Source: Kordia sp. (GTDB lineage Bacteria; Bacteroidota; Bacteroidia; Flavobacteriales; Flavobacteriaceae). Taken from it: a stretch of DNA of 41,842 nucleotides. The stretch covers positions 1-41,842 of the forward strand of contig NVVR01000027.1 of the NCBI GenBank assembly GCA_002733415.1, given 5' to 3'. A program made the position numbers and the translations under genes. The notes below the pieces were generated by a model that made no database searches, was not told where the DNA came from, and saw only the letters and a list, made by a program, of their open reading frames with translations. Position 1 is the stretch's first letter. Every line of letters begins with the position of its first letter. Shown in pieces: positions 26,073-35,291 of the stretch.

Positions 26073-27218
26073 CTAAACCACAAACTCTTTTAATACATTA
26101 ATCGCATAATCAATTTCTTCTTTTGTATTGTATTTAGAGAATGAAAAACGTAATGATGGCTTCATCATATCCTCCCCTTTAAGTATTTCAGACAACACAT
26201 GTGATCCTTTTGAACTTCCACTCTGACAAGCACTTCCTTTAGAACAAGCAATACCTTTTAAATCTAATTGAAATAACACAATTAATGCTTTTTGAGCACT
26301 CACCGGCAACAACATGTTAACCAGGGTATATGTACTTTTTTCCATATCTCCTGACAAGCCATTAAACTTAAGCCCTGGAATAGCTTTAGCGACTTCTTCT
26401 ATAAAATATTTTTTCAGCCCTTTTATATATGCGCTGTCTTTTTCTAAGTTTTGATATGCATCACTAAAAGCAACATCTAAACCAACTATATTATGAACAG
26501 ATTCAGTCCCCGCTCTAAAACCACGTTCCTGACCTCCTCCAAAAATAAGAGGACTCAGCCCAGTATTCTTACGCATGAAAACAAAACCAACTCCTTTTGG
26601 CCCATGAAACTTGTGCGCACTTACTGCACAAAAGTCAACCATAACCTTACTTAAATCAACATCATAATGCCCTATAGACTGCACGGTATCACTATGAAAT
26701 AAAGCGTTATAGTTTTGACAAATACTAGCTACTTTTTCAATATCTAGTATGTTACCTAATTCATTATTAATATGCATTAAACTAACTAAAGTTTTACCTT
26801 TTTCTTGCTGCAATAAACTCTCTAAACTATCAAAAAGAAGACTTCCATTGTCATCTGTTTCAATATAATCAACTACAACATCAAAGCAGTTATGTAACGC
26901 CTCAGCAGAATGGCCAATTGCATGGTGCTCCAATTTACAAGTAATTATTCTTTTTACACCAAGGTCTCTTACTGCAGAATTCAACACAAAATTATCCGCC
27001 TCCGTTCCTCCAGAAGTGAATATAATTTCTGAAGCAGAAACTTTTAATTGCTTTGCGATATTCTTTCTTGTTTGTTCAATTAACGATTTTGCGCTTCTAC
27101 CAAAACTATGGGTAGATGATGGATTTCCATAGTCGTTCGTTAAACATGCAGTCATTGCTTTAACTACATTATCACTCACGCATGTTGTCGCAGCACTATC
27201 AAAATATACTTTTTTCAC
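26073..27218 (-). CDS. Cysteine desulfurase (NifS/IscS class)
   Basis: A 381-residue PLP enzyme that takes sulfur from cysteine as a protein persulfide for Fe-S cluster and tRNA thiolation pathways. It starts MKKVYFDSAATTCVS, as usual. The PLP lysine is Lys203 (SAHKFHGPKGVGF), the PLP-binding His region is KLEHHAIGH, and the nucleophile Cys331 lies in GSACQSGSSKGSHVL on the long mobile loop of class I enzymes. The loop ending SSKGSHVL resembles NifS/IscS rather than SufS. No iscU or other isc genes are adjacent, so its partner is unknown. Confidence 0.93.
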   Translation of the reverse strand: MKKVYFDSAATTCVSDNVVKAMTACLTNDYGNPSSTHSFGRSAKSLIEQTRKNIAKQLKVSASEIIFTSGGTEADNFVLNSAVRDLGVKRIITCKLEHHAIGHSAEALHNCFDVVVDYIETDDNGSLLFDSLESLLQQEKGKTLVSLMHINNELGNILDIEKVASICQNYNALFHSDTVQSIGHYDVDLSKVMVDFCAVSAHKFHGPKGVGFVFMRKNTGLSPLIFGGGQERGFRAGTESVHNIVGLDVAFSDAYQNLEKDSAYIKGLKKYFIEEVAKAIPGLKFNGLSGDMEKSTYTLVNMLLPVSAQKALIVLFQLDLKGIACSKGSACQSGSSKGSHVLSEILKGEDMMKPSLRFSFSKYNTKEEIDYAINVLKEFVV

Positions 27219-27328
27219 TTAATAAGTTATTTAATGTTCATAAAAAAGGGTCTGTAAATTTAAGTCAAATAAAGTAATTATCAACAAATATTCGTTAATT
27301 TGTAATTCACAAAAAAAATCAGTCTTTT

Positions 27329-28249
27329 ATGAAGCGAATAATTCTTTTAACAGCCTACCTAATTACTCTTGTATCATGTAATGATGGAGATGTATTTGTT
27401 AGTGAATTAAATTTCCCAGAAACACTTCAATACTGCGAAGGTAACACTGATTTAATTGTTTATTCAATAAAAGAATCTCCGTATGAATCATTATCCATAA
27501 AACTACCAATTAGCAATAAGGACTATTTTACTACAGTAGTTGACCCCGAAATAGAAGAATACCCTACTACAGCTCTGTCCGAAACCAACACATTTAATTA
27601 CAGATCTTATTCAGGAGACCCTTCTGCTATATTTTGTAATTCTTTACCGCCTTCTTCACCTGCAATTTTAAGCAATTACACTGCCAATAGCGGAACCGTT
27701 ACATTTACAACATCACTTACCCAAGATGATGACGATGGTATTCCCGCGGATTTAGAAGACATCAATAACGATGGCGATTTAACAAATGACGATACTGACG
27801 GAGACGGAATTCCAAATTACTTAGATTCCGATGATGATGGCGACAATGTCCCTACCATAAATGAAAAACCAGATCCAAATGGAGATGGAGATATTTCAGA
27901 TGCTCTAGACACCGATAATGACGGAATACCAGACTACCTAGATACAGACGATGATAATGATGGAACAATAACTCGTTATGAAGACACCAATAACGATAAT
28001 GATCCCACAACAGACATTACTGATCCAGTAATAGGACATGATTACTTAAACGACCAAGTAACCACACAAACGATTAACGACATTTACAGAGATCACACAA
28101 AAACTCAAAATTACTCCTGTAAAATCACAATTCAAGAAGCAGTATTAAGTAATACTGCAACATCTGAACAATTAATCTATGAAGATAATTTTATCGGAAC
28201 CATAAGCACTGTAGTTTCGGGTTTTAGTTACCCTGTACCCTTTAATTAA
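27329..28249 (+). CDS. Lipoprotein with thrombospondin type-3-like calcium-binding repeats
   Basis: A 306-residue protein. The N-terminus [19 protein letters not shown] is a lipoprotein signal with the lipobox Cys at residue 17. Residues ~135-230 hold five or more Asp-rich loops ([50 protein letters not shown]), the thrombospondin-3/EF-hand-like type that binds calcium and stiffens cell-surface proteins. The rest is not recognised. It is probably an outer-membrane lipoprotein facing the surface. It precedes a T9SS cargo gene by 174 bp; no shared terminator separates them. Confidence 0.8.
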   Translation: MKRIILLTAYLITLVSCNDGDVFVSELNFPETLQYCEGNTDLIVYSIKESPYESLSIKLPISNKDYFTTVVDPEIEEYPTTALSETNTFNYRSYSGDPSAIFCNSLPPSSPAILSNYTANSGTVTFTTSLTQDDDDGIPADLEDINNDGDLTNDDTDGDGIPNYLDSDDDGDNVPTINEKPDPNGDGDISDALDTDNDGIPDYLDTDDDNDGTITRYEDTNNDNDPTTDITDPVIGHDYLNDQVTTQTINDIYRDHTKTQNYSCKITIQEAVLSNTATSEQLIYEDNFIGTISTVVSGFSYPVPFN

Positions 28250-28423
28250 TCATAGATACTAACCTTAAATAACAATTTTCACTAGACACTATTACACAAA
28301 AGTGCATTTCATCGATCATATAAGACTTTACACAGAATAAGAGTCGTAGTGTTAATAAAATTTGGTAAATAATCATTATATTTAGATAACAATTATTTAC
28401 TTTAGCATCAAATCCAGACAGTT

Positions 28424-30319
28424 ATGAAAAATTTTAAATTATCCCTTATCGCATTATTAGGACTTCCTACCCTAATATTGGCACAAGACTTATATGTTTC
28501 ACCAACGAGCTATATGTACGTGCAAGATGAAGTAGTATTTGTAACAGATGACGTACAACTTGAAAGCGCAGATTCATTTATTTATTTAAGAGATGGCGCA
28601 CAGCTAATACAAGATAACAATACGAAAAATTCTGATTTAGGAGAACTTTCAGTTTATCAACAAGGTACAGTTGGAGTTTTTGAATATAACTATTGGTGTT
28701 CACCAGTAGGAGTAGGAACAAACGGCACAACTGGAGACGTTAATTTTGATGTAACTAATTTTCACTCCCCAGATTCTGGAGCAATAAATGAAATTAACTC
28801 AACAACTTTTAGTATTTCCACTTCAGGATTTAACAGCACAAATACTGAAATAAAAACATATTGGCTATGGCAAGTACTAAACGCATATAGCTATAATGAT
28901 TGGGTAAGTATAAGATACTATCCAGCATCAGTAGAAACAGGAGCTGGTTTTACCATGAAAGGAGATCCTGGAGCAGATAGAATTATCGATTTTAGAGGAA
29001 GACCAAATAATGGTGATTTAAGTATCGATGTTGACTGGGACGGTTCTTCTGTAGCAGTAAATTATGATGGATTAGCAGGGAACCAAGTTGAATCTCTTAT
29101 CGGTAATCCATACCCATCAACAATGGATTTAAAAATGTTTTTAATCAACGCAAATAATCAGGCTGACTTAGAGTCTGCAATTTATTTTTGGCAACAAAAA
29201 GTTAATAGCTCACATTATTTAGCAGATTATGAAGGAGGTTATGGTATGTGGGTTCCTGGTACGTTATTGGATTTAAACGACCATGGAAGTTTTACAGCTG
29301 CTACTTTTGTTAATTATGAAATTGGGTCAATAGTAGGGGAAACTGGAATCACTGGGACTGGGACCGGAACTGCATACGGAGCACCATACAGTAGAAGATA
29401 TGCTGCTATAGGACAAGGATTTATGGTAAGAAGTTTACCTGGTATTCAAAATGGAAACGCCGAAATTAACAACTCAATGCGTTTATATGTAAAGGACACA
29501 CCTGGTAATGTTGATGTTTTTGGAAAATCATCTCAAAGCAACAACGAAGAAGACAATAAAATTATTGCAATGTCTCATAACGGACTAGATTATAGTGACA
29601 TTATAAATAATCCTACAATAATTCCAGAAATAAAAATTCATACAAAAATTAATGACTCTTATTATAGAGAAAGTCTCTTAGCTTTTAGAGCTAACACCAA
29701 TACTAGTTACCAAGCAAATTCTGACGGTAAAATTGCACAGAAACTTGCATCTGACACTTATTTTATAGCAGATAATAATGAGTTATCTATTAAATCTATA
29801 CAATATAACATTGATGCAAAAATACCATTTGGTATGTTAGCTGAAAACAACCAAAGTACATATAGTGTAACTATATATAGTACTGAGGATATTGCTGATA
29901 GTGTTGAAATTTTCATGCATGACAAATTAAATGACACTTATACAAATATAAGAAACGGTACTTTTGAAATCACTTTAGATGTCGGAACGCACAATGACAG
30001 ATTTGAAGTTGTATTCAAAGACGCTTCTAAAGAAGCTAATGATGAGCTTATAATTACTGAAGCTGAAATAACTGGTTCTTTTGACGTATTCCAAAACAAT
30101 ACAAATAATCAATTAGTTATTAAAAACCCAAAGTCTTACATCGTAAAATCTTTTACTATGTATGATGTAACAGGTAAATTAATATACAACAAGCATAACT
30201 TAGGTAATGACACTGAATATACTTTCCCTACTAATACACTAAGTTCTGGAACTTATATTACAAAAATAACAACTGATCAAAATTTTGAAATCACCAAGAA
30301 AGTTATTATCAATAACTAG
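28424..30319 (+). CDS. Large secreted protein with T9SS type A sorting domain
   Basis: A 631-residue exported protein. The signal peptide MKNFKLSLIALLGLPTLILAQ is followed by a region of short beta-strands including LYVSPTSYMYVQDEVVF, YWCSPVG and GNPYPSTMD. These words are typical of flavobacterial cell-surface proteins of unknown role, with no catalytic motif that I can see. The C-terminal ~75 residues are a type A sorting domain (SYIVKSFTMYDVTGKLIYN ... TYITKITTDQNFEITKKVIIN). The product should be exported by Sec and then the type IX system, which matches the gliding genes that follow. Adhesin or structural surface role is a guess. Confidence 0.82.
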   Translation: MKNFKLSLIALLGLPTLILAQDLYVSPTSYMYVQDEVVFVTDDVQLESADSFIYLRDGAQLIQDNNTKNSDLGELSVYQQGTVGVFEYNYWCSPVGVGTNGTTGDVNFDVTNFHSPDSGAINEINSTTFSISTSGFNSTNTEIKTYWLWQVLNAYSYNDWVSIRYYPASVETGAGFTMKGDPGADRIIDFRGRPNNGDLSIDVDWDGSSVAVNYDGLAGNQVESLIGNPYPSTMDLKMFLINANNQADLESAIYFWQQKVNSSHYLADYEGGYGMWVPGTLLDLNDHGSFTAATFVNYEIGSIVGETGITGTGTGTAYGAPYSRRYAAIGQGFMVRSLPGIQNGNAEINNSMRLYVKDTPGNVDVFGKSSQSNNEEDNKIIAMSHNGLDYSDIINNPTIIPEIKIHTKINDSYYRESLLAFRANTNTSYQANSDGKIAQKLASDTYFIADNNELSIKSIQYNIDAKIPFGMLAENNQSTYSVTIYSTEDIADSVEIFMHDKLNDTYTNIRNGTFEITLDVGTHNDRFEVVFKDASKEANDELIITEAEITGSFDVFQNNTNNQLVIKNPKSYIVKSFTMYDVTGKLIYNKHNLGNDTEYTFPTNTLSSGTYITKITTDQNFEITKKVIINN

Positions 30320-30337
30320 TATTTCAATTTTATAGCA

Positions 30338-30372
30338 ATAAAAAAACCAAAGCTTCGCTTTGGTTTTTTTAT
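30338..30372. terminator. Strong terminator after the T9SS cargo gene
   Basis: Arms AACCAAAGC / GCTTTGGTT around TTC, extended by seven A and seven T, 18 bp after the stop. The symmetrical A and T runs would let it work on both strands. Confidence 0.92.
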
Positions 30373-30450
30373 GTATAAATATTTCCCAATAGCATCATAA
30401 ATTAACTTCTGCTTTGTAAATTGCGTCAACTAATATCAGTTTTCAAAATC

Positions 30451-31062
30451 ATGTCTTTTAAAAAACTTAATATCCCATTAAAAGAATCCTTAGAACGATT
30501 AGGGATTACTACTCCTACTCTATTTCAAGCAACTATTCTTCCAAAAGTAAAAGGAGGGGCTGATGTTTTTGGTATAGCACCAGAAGGTTCTGGAAAAACA
30601 ACAGCAATGATTATCAATACGATGCAAAAGCTAAAAAGCGAAGCTTTTGACGACTCCCCAAGAGCATTGATCTTTGTGAAAGATAAAAAAGCTGCCTTAA
30701 ATTTAGAAGAAGAGTTTAAAAAATTTACCAAAGGGACAGACTTAAGAGTTTACAGTGTTTATGACGAACAGGGTATCGACCACCAAAAAGATGATATATA
30801 TTACGGAGTTGATGTTATTATCGCTACGCCTAAAAGGTTAAACAAACTGTATCATATTAACGGGGTTCATTTAGGTGAACTTCAATTATTAATTGTAGAA
30901 GACGCTGAGTTTTTAGCTAAAAACAGTTTACACGCGGATATCGCTCGCTTAACTGAAAGTATCAAAAAATGTCAATATTTAATTTTTGCAGATAGATATT
31001 ACCCGAAATTTGATCGTTTTCAAAATTCATTTATGTCAAATGCTCAATTAATAGAACTATAA
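30451..31062 (+). CDS. Single-domain DEAD-box-like protein with degenerate motif II
   Basis: A 203-residue protein matching only the first RecA-like domain of DEAD-box RNA helicases. ATG 30451 is preferred over the in-frame TTG 30421 since it starts at the Q-motif region (LGITTPTLFQ). Walker A is intact (APEGSGKTTAMI), and RALIFVKDKKAALNL and IIATPKRLNKL match motifs Ia-Ib. Motif II, normally DEAD, reads EDAE (LLIVEDAEFLAKN), and motif III (SAT) is not recognisable. The second RecA domain is missing and does not follow in any frame. It probably binds ATP or RNA without unwinding. It ends 7 bp before gldF and so is likely cotranscribed with it. Confidence 0.82.
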   Translation: MSFKKLNIPLKESLERLGITTPTLFQATILPKVKGGADVFGIAPEGSGKTTAMIINTMQKLKSEAFDDSPRALIFVKDKKAALNLEEEFKKFTKGTDLRVYSVYDEQGIDHQKDDIYYGVDVIIATPKRLNKLYHINGVHLGELQLLIVEDAEFLAKNSLHADIARLTESIKKCQYLIFADRYYPKFDRFQNSFMSNAQLIEL

Positions 31063-31069
31063 ATCAATT

Positions 31070-31780
31070 ATGTTCGCAATTTTAAAAAAAGAAATATATT
31101 CCTTTTTCTCTACCGCTATTGGCTATCTAGTTATAGGAATATTTTTAATCACCAACGGATTATTTATTTGGGTTTTTAAAAGCGAATTCAACATATTAGA
31201 TTACGGTTTTGCTGATTTATCAGGATACTATTTTATTGCTCCTTGGATTTTCATCTTTCTTATCCCAGCAATTACAATGAAGAGTTTTTCTGAAGAAAAA
31301 AAACAAGGTACTTTAGAAATACTACTCACTACTCCAATAAACAATTGGCAGTTAGTGCTCGGTAAATTCTTAGGTGCTTTTACACTGATTATACTAGCCT
31401 TACTACCAACAGTATTATACATCTATACCGTTTACCAATTAGGAAACCCTGTTGGAAATATTGACCTCGGAAGTACATTTGGCGCATATACTGGATTATT
31501 GGGGATTGCTATGATATATTGCGCAATAGGAATATTCACCTCTGCTGTTAGTGATAATCAAATTGTCGCTTTTCTATTAGCTGTATTACTATGCTTCACA
31601 TTCTATTATGGTTTTGAAGGGCTTTCTGAAACTACAAGAACATCGATTGAAAACATTGGAATAAAAGCACATTTCAAAAATATTAGCAAAGGAATACTTG
31701 ACTCTAGAGATATTATCTATTTTTTCAGTATTTCTGCTCTATTTTTATTTTTTACAAGCTTAACACTAACAAAAAAATAA
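31070..31780 (+). CDS. gldF: Gliding motility ABC transporter permease GldF
   Basis: A 236-residue integral membrane protein with about six helices. ABC-2 type permease of the GldA-GldF-GldG complex needed for gliding in Flavobacterium. The N-terminus MFAILKKEIYSFFSTAIGYLV and the loop MKSFSEEKKQGTLEILLTTPI are family signatures. Length is as expected. The stop overlaps the start of the next gene (TAATG), so translation is coupled. In the reference organism gldF is followed directly by gldG; here one gene is inserted between them. Confidence 0.93.
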   Translation: MFAILKKEIYSFFSTAIGYLVIGIFLITNGLFIWVFKSEFNILDYGFADLSGYYFIAPWIFIFLIPAITMKSFSEEKKQGTLEILLTTPINNWQLVLGKFLGAFTLIILALLPTVLYIYTVYQLGNPVGNIDLGSTFGAYTGLLGIAMIYCAIGIFTSAVSDNQIVAFLLAVLLCFTFYYGFEGLSETTRTSIENIGIKAHFKNISKGILDSRDIIYFFSISALFLFFTSLTLTKK

Positions 31781-32331
31781 TGATCATATTTACCCCAGTA
31801 CTTCTAATTTCGTGCATCATTATTGTTGTATTACTATATCTATTCATCAATACTATAGATGATTCAAAAAAATGGCTAAATATTATTTTAGCAATACTAA
31901 TTACACCCATACTATATTTTTATCTATGGTACCCAATTTCTACAATCTTTCTTCCTTATCACCATCACAAACAGTTTAATAGTTCGGAATGGAGTGAGAA
32001 ACCTGGGTTGCGCTATGAAATGATCGACAACATGATTGAAACTGATTTTTTAACAGGAAAATCAAAAGAAGATGTATCAAAATTACTTGGTAAAGTACAA
32101 TGGTTAAGCTGGAATGATACAAATAAAGATTTCGATTCGAATGTTTGGAACTACGGATTAGGATTAATACCTGGCGCATTTGAAGATATTAAAGAAGATG
32201 TAGAAATTACATTTAAAAACAACAAAGTAACCCTTGTAAAACTATCTCAAGCCAATTACACTTTTGAAGTTAAAAAAGAGGAAACCAATAAAAAACTAGA
32301 CTCTATTAACGCTAGATTTAATACCAAATAA
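31780..32331 (+). CDS. Two-helix membrane protein with BamE/SmpA-like domain, inserted between gldF and gldG
   Basis: A 183-residue protein I cannot assign to a known gliding gene. Two membrane helices lie at ~5-25 and ~34-58 (LLISCIIIVVLLYLF; IILAILITPILYFYLWY). After them comes a soluble domain of about 110 residues. Its pattern (MIETDFLTGKSKEDVSKLLGK, then WNYGLGL, then VEITFKNNKVTLVKL) resembles the small BamE/SmpA-like fold that Bacteroidota use in many lipoproteins and membrane proteins. It overlaps gldF by one base and its stop touches the gldG ATG directly, so all three are translated together. Its placement suggests a partner of the Gld transporter, but it may also be a neutral insertion. 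Confidence 0.8.
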   Translation: MIIFTPVLLISCIIIVVLLYLFINTIDDSKKWLNIILAILITPILYFYLWYPISTIFLPYHHHKQFNSSEWSEKPGLRYEMIDNMIETDFLTGKSKEDVSKLLGKVQWLSWNDTNKDFDSNVWNYGLGLIPGAFEDIKEDVEITFKNNKVTLVKLSQANYTFEVKKEETNKKLDSINARFNTK

Positions 32332-33999
32332 ATGGGGTTTAAAAACATAATCACAAAAACACTTATTGCGTTAGTTGCAACTATAGCAATAAATTATATT
32401 TCTAGCAAGGCATACTCACGACTAGATATTACCCAAGACAAACGATACACACTTTCTGAAGCTTCCAAAAAAACCATTGCAACAACCGAGGAACCTATAT
32501 ATATTGATGTTTTCTTAACTGGCGATATGCCTTCAGAATTTAAACGTCTTCAAACTGAAGTAAAAACATTGCTTGATGAATTTACAGAAATTAATGACTA
32601 TATAATTATTTCATATGTAAACCCTAAAGAAGAAAACCCGGACATTAATGTACTTACTACAGAAATGGAGAAATTCGGAATGCCTCCATTAAGAGTTGAT
32701 GTACAGGAAAATGGTAAAACTTCACAAGAAGTAATTTTTCCTTGGGCGGTTATCAATTATAACAAAAAAATTGAAAAAGTTTCTCTTATAAAAACAAACT
32801 CTAACAACCCTATAGACAGAATCAATAATTCAGTACAACATTTAGAATATGCGTTTGCGAGTGCATTTAAAAGAATTACTGGTAAAAAAGAGAAAAAAAT
32901 AGGCCTCCTCTTAGGTAATGACGAACTGGAGAGTAAATATGTTTATGACTTCTTGAGTTCGCTAGAAAGCAGCTATCGTATTATTCCATTTGATTTAGAT
33001 TCGGTAAATACAAAACCCATACAAACTTTAAAAAACCTAGAGCAATTAGATTTAATAATCGCAGCAAAACCCCAAAAAGCATTTACTGACAAACAAAAAT
33101 ACGCCTTAGACCAATACACTATCAATGGCGGAAAGTCATTGTGGCTAATTGACAATGTCCATGTAGAATTAGACAGCATATCACAACATGGCGAAACACT
33201 TGCTTTAGGAAGAGATTTAAACCTTACCGATTTATTTTTTCAATATGGTTTTAGAGTAAATCCTGTATTAGTAAAAGACGCTTATTCTGCAAATATCCTT
33301 ACCCTAGACAAAAACAATCAACCAAATCAGACACCCTGGTTTTACAACCCAGTAGTTATCCCCAAAATAAAACACTCAATAGTTAACAACATCAACCCAG
33401 TTCGTTTTGAATTTGCTAATACTATAGATTTACTAAAGCAAGGGATAAATATCAAAAAAACTCCTCTTTTGCAATCTTCCGAATATTCTGCAACCGTTGG
33501 AATGCCTAAAATTATTAGCACAAAAGAAATTGAATTATTTAAACAAAAAGATATTGTAAAATCATTAAACAAAAAAGACTTAACACTGGCTGCTTTATTA
33601 GAAGGTAATTTTACTTCAGCTTACAAACACCGTGTAAAACCTTTTGAATACGACAATCATAAAGATGAGCATAATAGTTCTAAAATGATTATTATTGCTG
33701 ATGGTGATGTAATCAAAAATCAGTTTTCTAAAGGAAAGCCACTACCGTTAGGGTTTGACAGAAACACAAATCAAACATTCGGAAACAAAGAATTTTTATT
33801 AAATTCGGTAAACTACCTATTAGACGATACTGGCCTAATGAATGTTAGAAATAAAAACGTTAAAATTCCTTTTTTAGATGTGGAACGTATTGCTAACGAA
33901 AAACAAAAATGGCAGTTGATAAACATCATATTACCATTATTACTTTTAGTGATTTTCGGTTTTTTGTTTAACTATTTCAGAAAACGTAAATACAGCTAG
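32332..33999 (+). CDS. gldG: Gliding motility-associated ABC transporter substrate-binding protein GldG
   Basis: A 555-residue protein with a helix at each end: N-terminal (TLIALVATIAINYISSKAY) and C-terminal (LINIILPLLLLVIFGFLFNYF). Between them is a large extracytoplasmic domain of the DUF4350/GldG type. Signature words are RLDITQDKRYTLSEASKK near the start, ISYVNPKEENPD, FPWAVINYNKK and the conserved LWLIDNVHVELDS. Works with GldF and the ATPase GldA. Begins on the base after the preceding stop. Complete and of normal length. Confidence 0.94.
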   Translation: MGFKNIITKTLIALVATIAINYISSKAYSRLDITQDKRYTLSEASKKTIATTEEPIYIDVFLTGDMPSEFKRLQTEVKTLLDEFTEINDYIIISYVNPKEENPDINVLTTEMEKFGMPPLRVDVQENGKTSQEVIFPWAVINYNKKIEKVSLIKTNSNNPIDRINNSVQHLEYAFASAFKRITGKKEKKIGLLLGNDELESKYVYDFLSSLESSYRIIPFDLDSVNTKPIQTLKNLEQLDLIIAAKPQKAFTDKQKYALDQYTINGGKSLWLIDNVHVELDSISQHGETLALGRDLNLTDLFFQYGFRVNPVLVKDAYSANILTLDKNNQPNQTPWFYNPVVIPKIKHSIVNNINPVRFEFANTIDLLKQGINIKKTPLLQSSEYSATVGMPKIISTKEIELFKQKDIVKSLNKKDLTLAALLEGNFTSAYKHRVKPFEYDNHKDEHNSSKMIIIADGDVIKNQFSKGKPLPLGFDRNTNQTFGNKEFLLNSVNYLLDDTGLMNVRNKNVKIPFLDVERIANEKQKWQLINIILPLLLLVIFGFLFNYFRKRKYS

Positions 34000-34037
34000 T
34001 TTTTGTTGAAAAGCTACCAATCTTGTTAATAACATTC

Positions 34038-34069
34038 TTTCTTATTTCCAAGTAATTGGAATATATTTG
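34038..34069 (+). promoter_or_regulatory. Promoter of dnaN
   Basis: TATATTTG (34062-34069) is a perfect -7 box, 23 bp before the ATG. TTTC (34038-34041), one base off TTTG, stands exactly 20 nt upstream. Confidence 0.6.
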
Positions 34070-34092
34070 TAACTCGTAAAAAAATAAAACAA

Positions 34093-35211
34093 ATGAAATT
34101 TATAGTTTCAAGTTCATATTTATTGAAACAACTTCAAATCCTTGGAGGTGTCATAAATAACAACAATACTTTACCAATATTAGACAACTTTTTGTTTGAA
34201 TTAAAACAAACAACATTAGTCGTTTCTGCAAGTGATTTAGAAACAACTATGTCATCAACATTAGAGGTAGAATCAGAATCGAGCGGTAATGTTGCTATTC
34301 CTGCAAAATTATTATTAGATACTTTAAAAACTTTTCCTGAGCAACCTTTAACATTTATTATTGAAGATAACAACACTGTTGAAATCAGCTCTAACCACGG
34401 TAAATACGCTTTAGCTTACGCTAATGGCGAAGAATTCCCTAAAGCAGTTTCATTAGAAAACCCAAGTAAAACTTTGTTTTCTGGAGATGTTTTAGCTACC
34501 GCTATTAGCAAGACTATTTTTGCTGCTGGAAATGACGATTTAAGACCTGTAATGAGTGGTGTTTTCTTTCAGTTTACTACTGAAAGCTTAACCTTTGTTG
34601 CAACTGACGCACACAAACTAGTAAAATATCAACGTACAGATATTTCAGCTTCTGAAAACGCAGAATTCATTATGCCTAAAAAACCTTTAAACTTATTAAA
34701 AGGAATTTTAGCAGGGAATGATACTGAGGTAACTATGGAATACAACGAATCTAATGCTAGATTCACTTTTGATAATATCGATTTAATATGTAGATTAATT
34801 GACGGGAAATATCCTAATTACGAAGCAGTAATACCAAAGGAAAACCCGAATCAGTTAACTATTACTAGAAATCAGTTTTTAAATTCTGTAAAGCGAGTTT
34901 CTATATTCTCTAACAAAACTACACATCAAATTAGATTAAAGATTGCTGGAGCTGAATTAAATATTTCTGCTGAAGATATTGACTACTCTAACAAAGCTGA
35001 AGAGCGTTTAACTTGTGATTATCAAGGAGACGATTTACAAATAGGATTTAACTCTCGTTTTTTAACTGAGATGCTAAACAATTTAACCTCTGATGATGTT
35101 TCTTTAGAAATGTCACTACCAAACAGAGCAGGAATCTTAACGCCGATTGACGGACTAGATGAAGGTGAGCAAATTACCATGCTTGTAATGCCTGTTATGT
35201 TAAATAACTAA
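34093..35211 (+). CDS. dnaN: DNA polymerase III sliding clamp (beta subunit)
   Basis: A 372-residue ring-forming processivity factor. Three clamp domains of about 120 residues are visible. Typical words: MKFIVSSSYLLKQLQILGGVI, FLFELKQTTLVVSASDLETTM, FVATDAHKLVKY, DLICRLIDGKYPNYEAVIP, and the terminal LVMPVMLNN that lines the partner-binding pocket. The gene order gldF-gldG-dnaN is a Flavobacteriaceae hallmark. Has its own promoter and a strong terminator. Confidence 0.97.
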   Translation: MKFIVSSSYLLKQLQILGGVINNNNTLPILDNFLFELKQTTLVVSASDLETTMSSTLEVESESSGNVAIPAKLLLDTLKTFPEQPLTFIIEDNNTVEISSNHGKYALAYANGEEFPKAVSLENPSKTLFSGDVLATAISKTIFAAGNDDLRPVMSGVFFQFTTESLTFVATDAHKLVKYQRTDISASENAEFIMPKKPLNLLKGILAGNDTEVTMEYNESNARFTFDNIDLICRLIDGKYPNYEAVIPKENPNQLTITRNQFLNSVKRVSIFSNKTTHQIRLKIAGAELNISAEDIDYSNKAEERLTCDYQGDDLQIGFNSRFLTEMLNNLTSDDVSLEMSLPNRAGILTPIDGLDEGEQITMLVMPVMLNN

Positions 35212-35231
35212 TACCATTACCAACCAAAACT

Positions 35232-35268
35232 AAAAAAAGTGCTAACATTAAATGTTAGCACTTTTTTT
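35232..35268. terminator. Terminator between dnaN and the convergent cvfB-like gene
   Basis: Arms GTGCTAACATT / AATGTTAGCAC with one-base loop, extended by seven A and seven T. The T-runs on both strands would serve both convergent genes. Confidence 0.92.
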
Positions 35269-35291
35269 ATGTGATAATTTTATTAGAAGAT

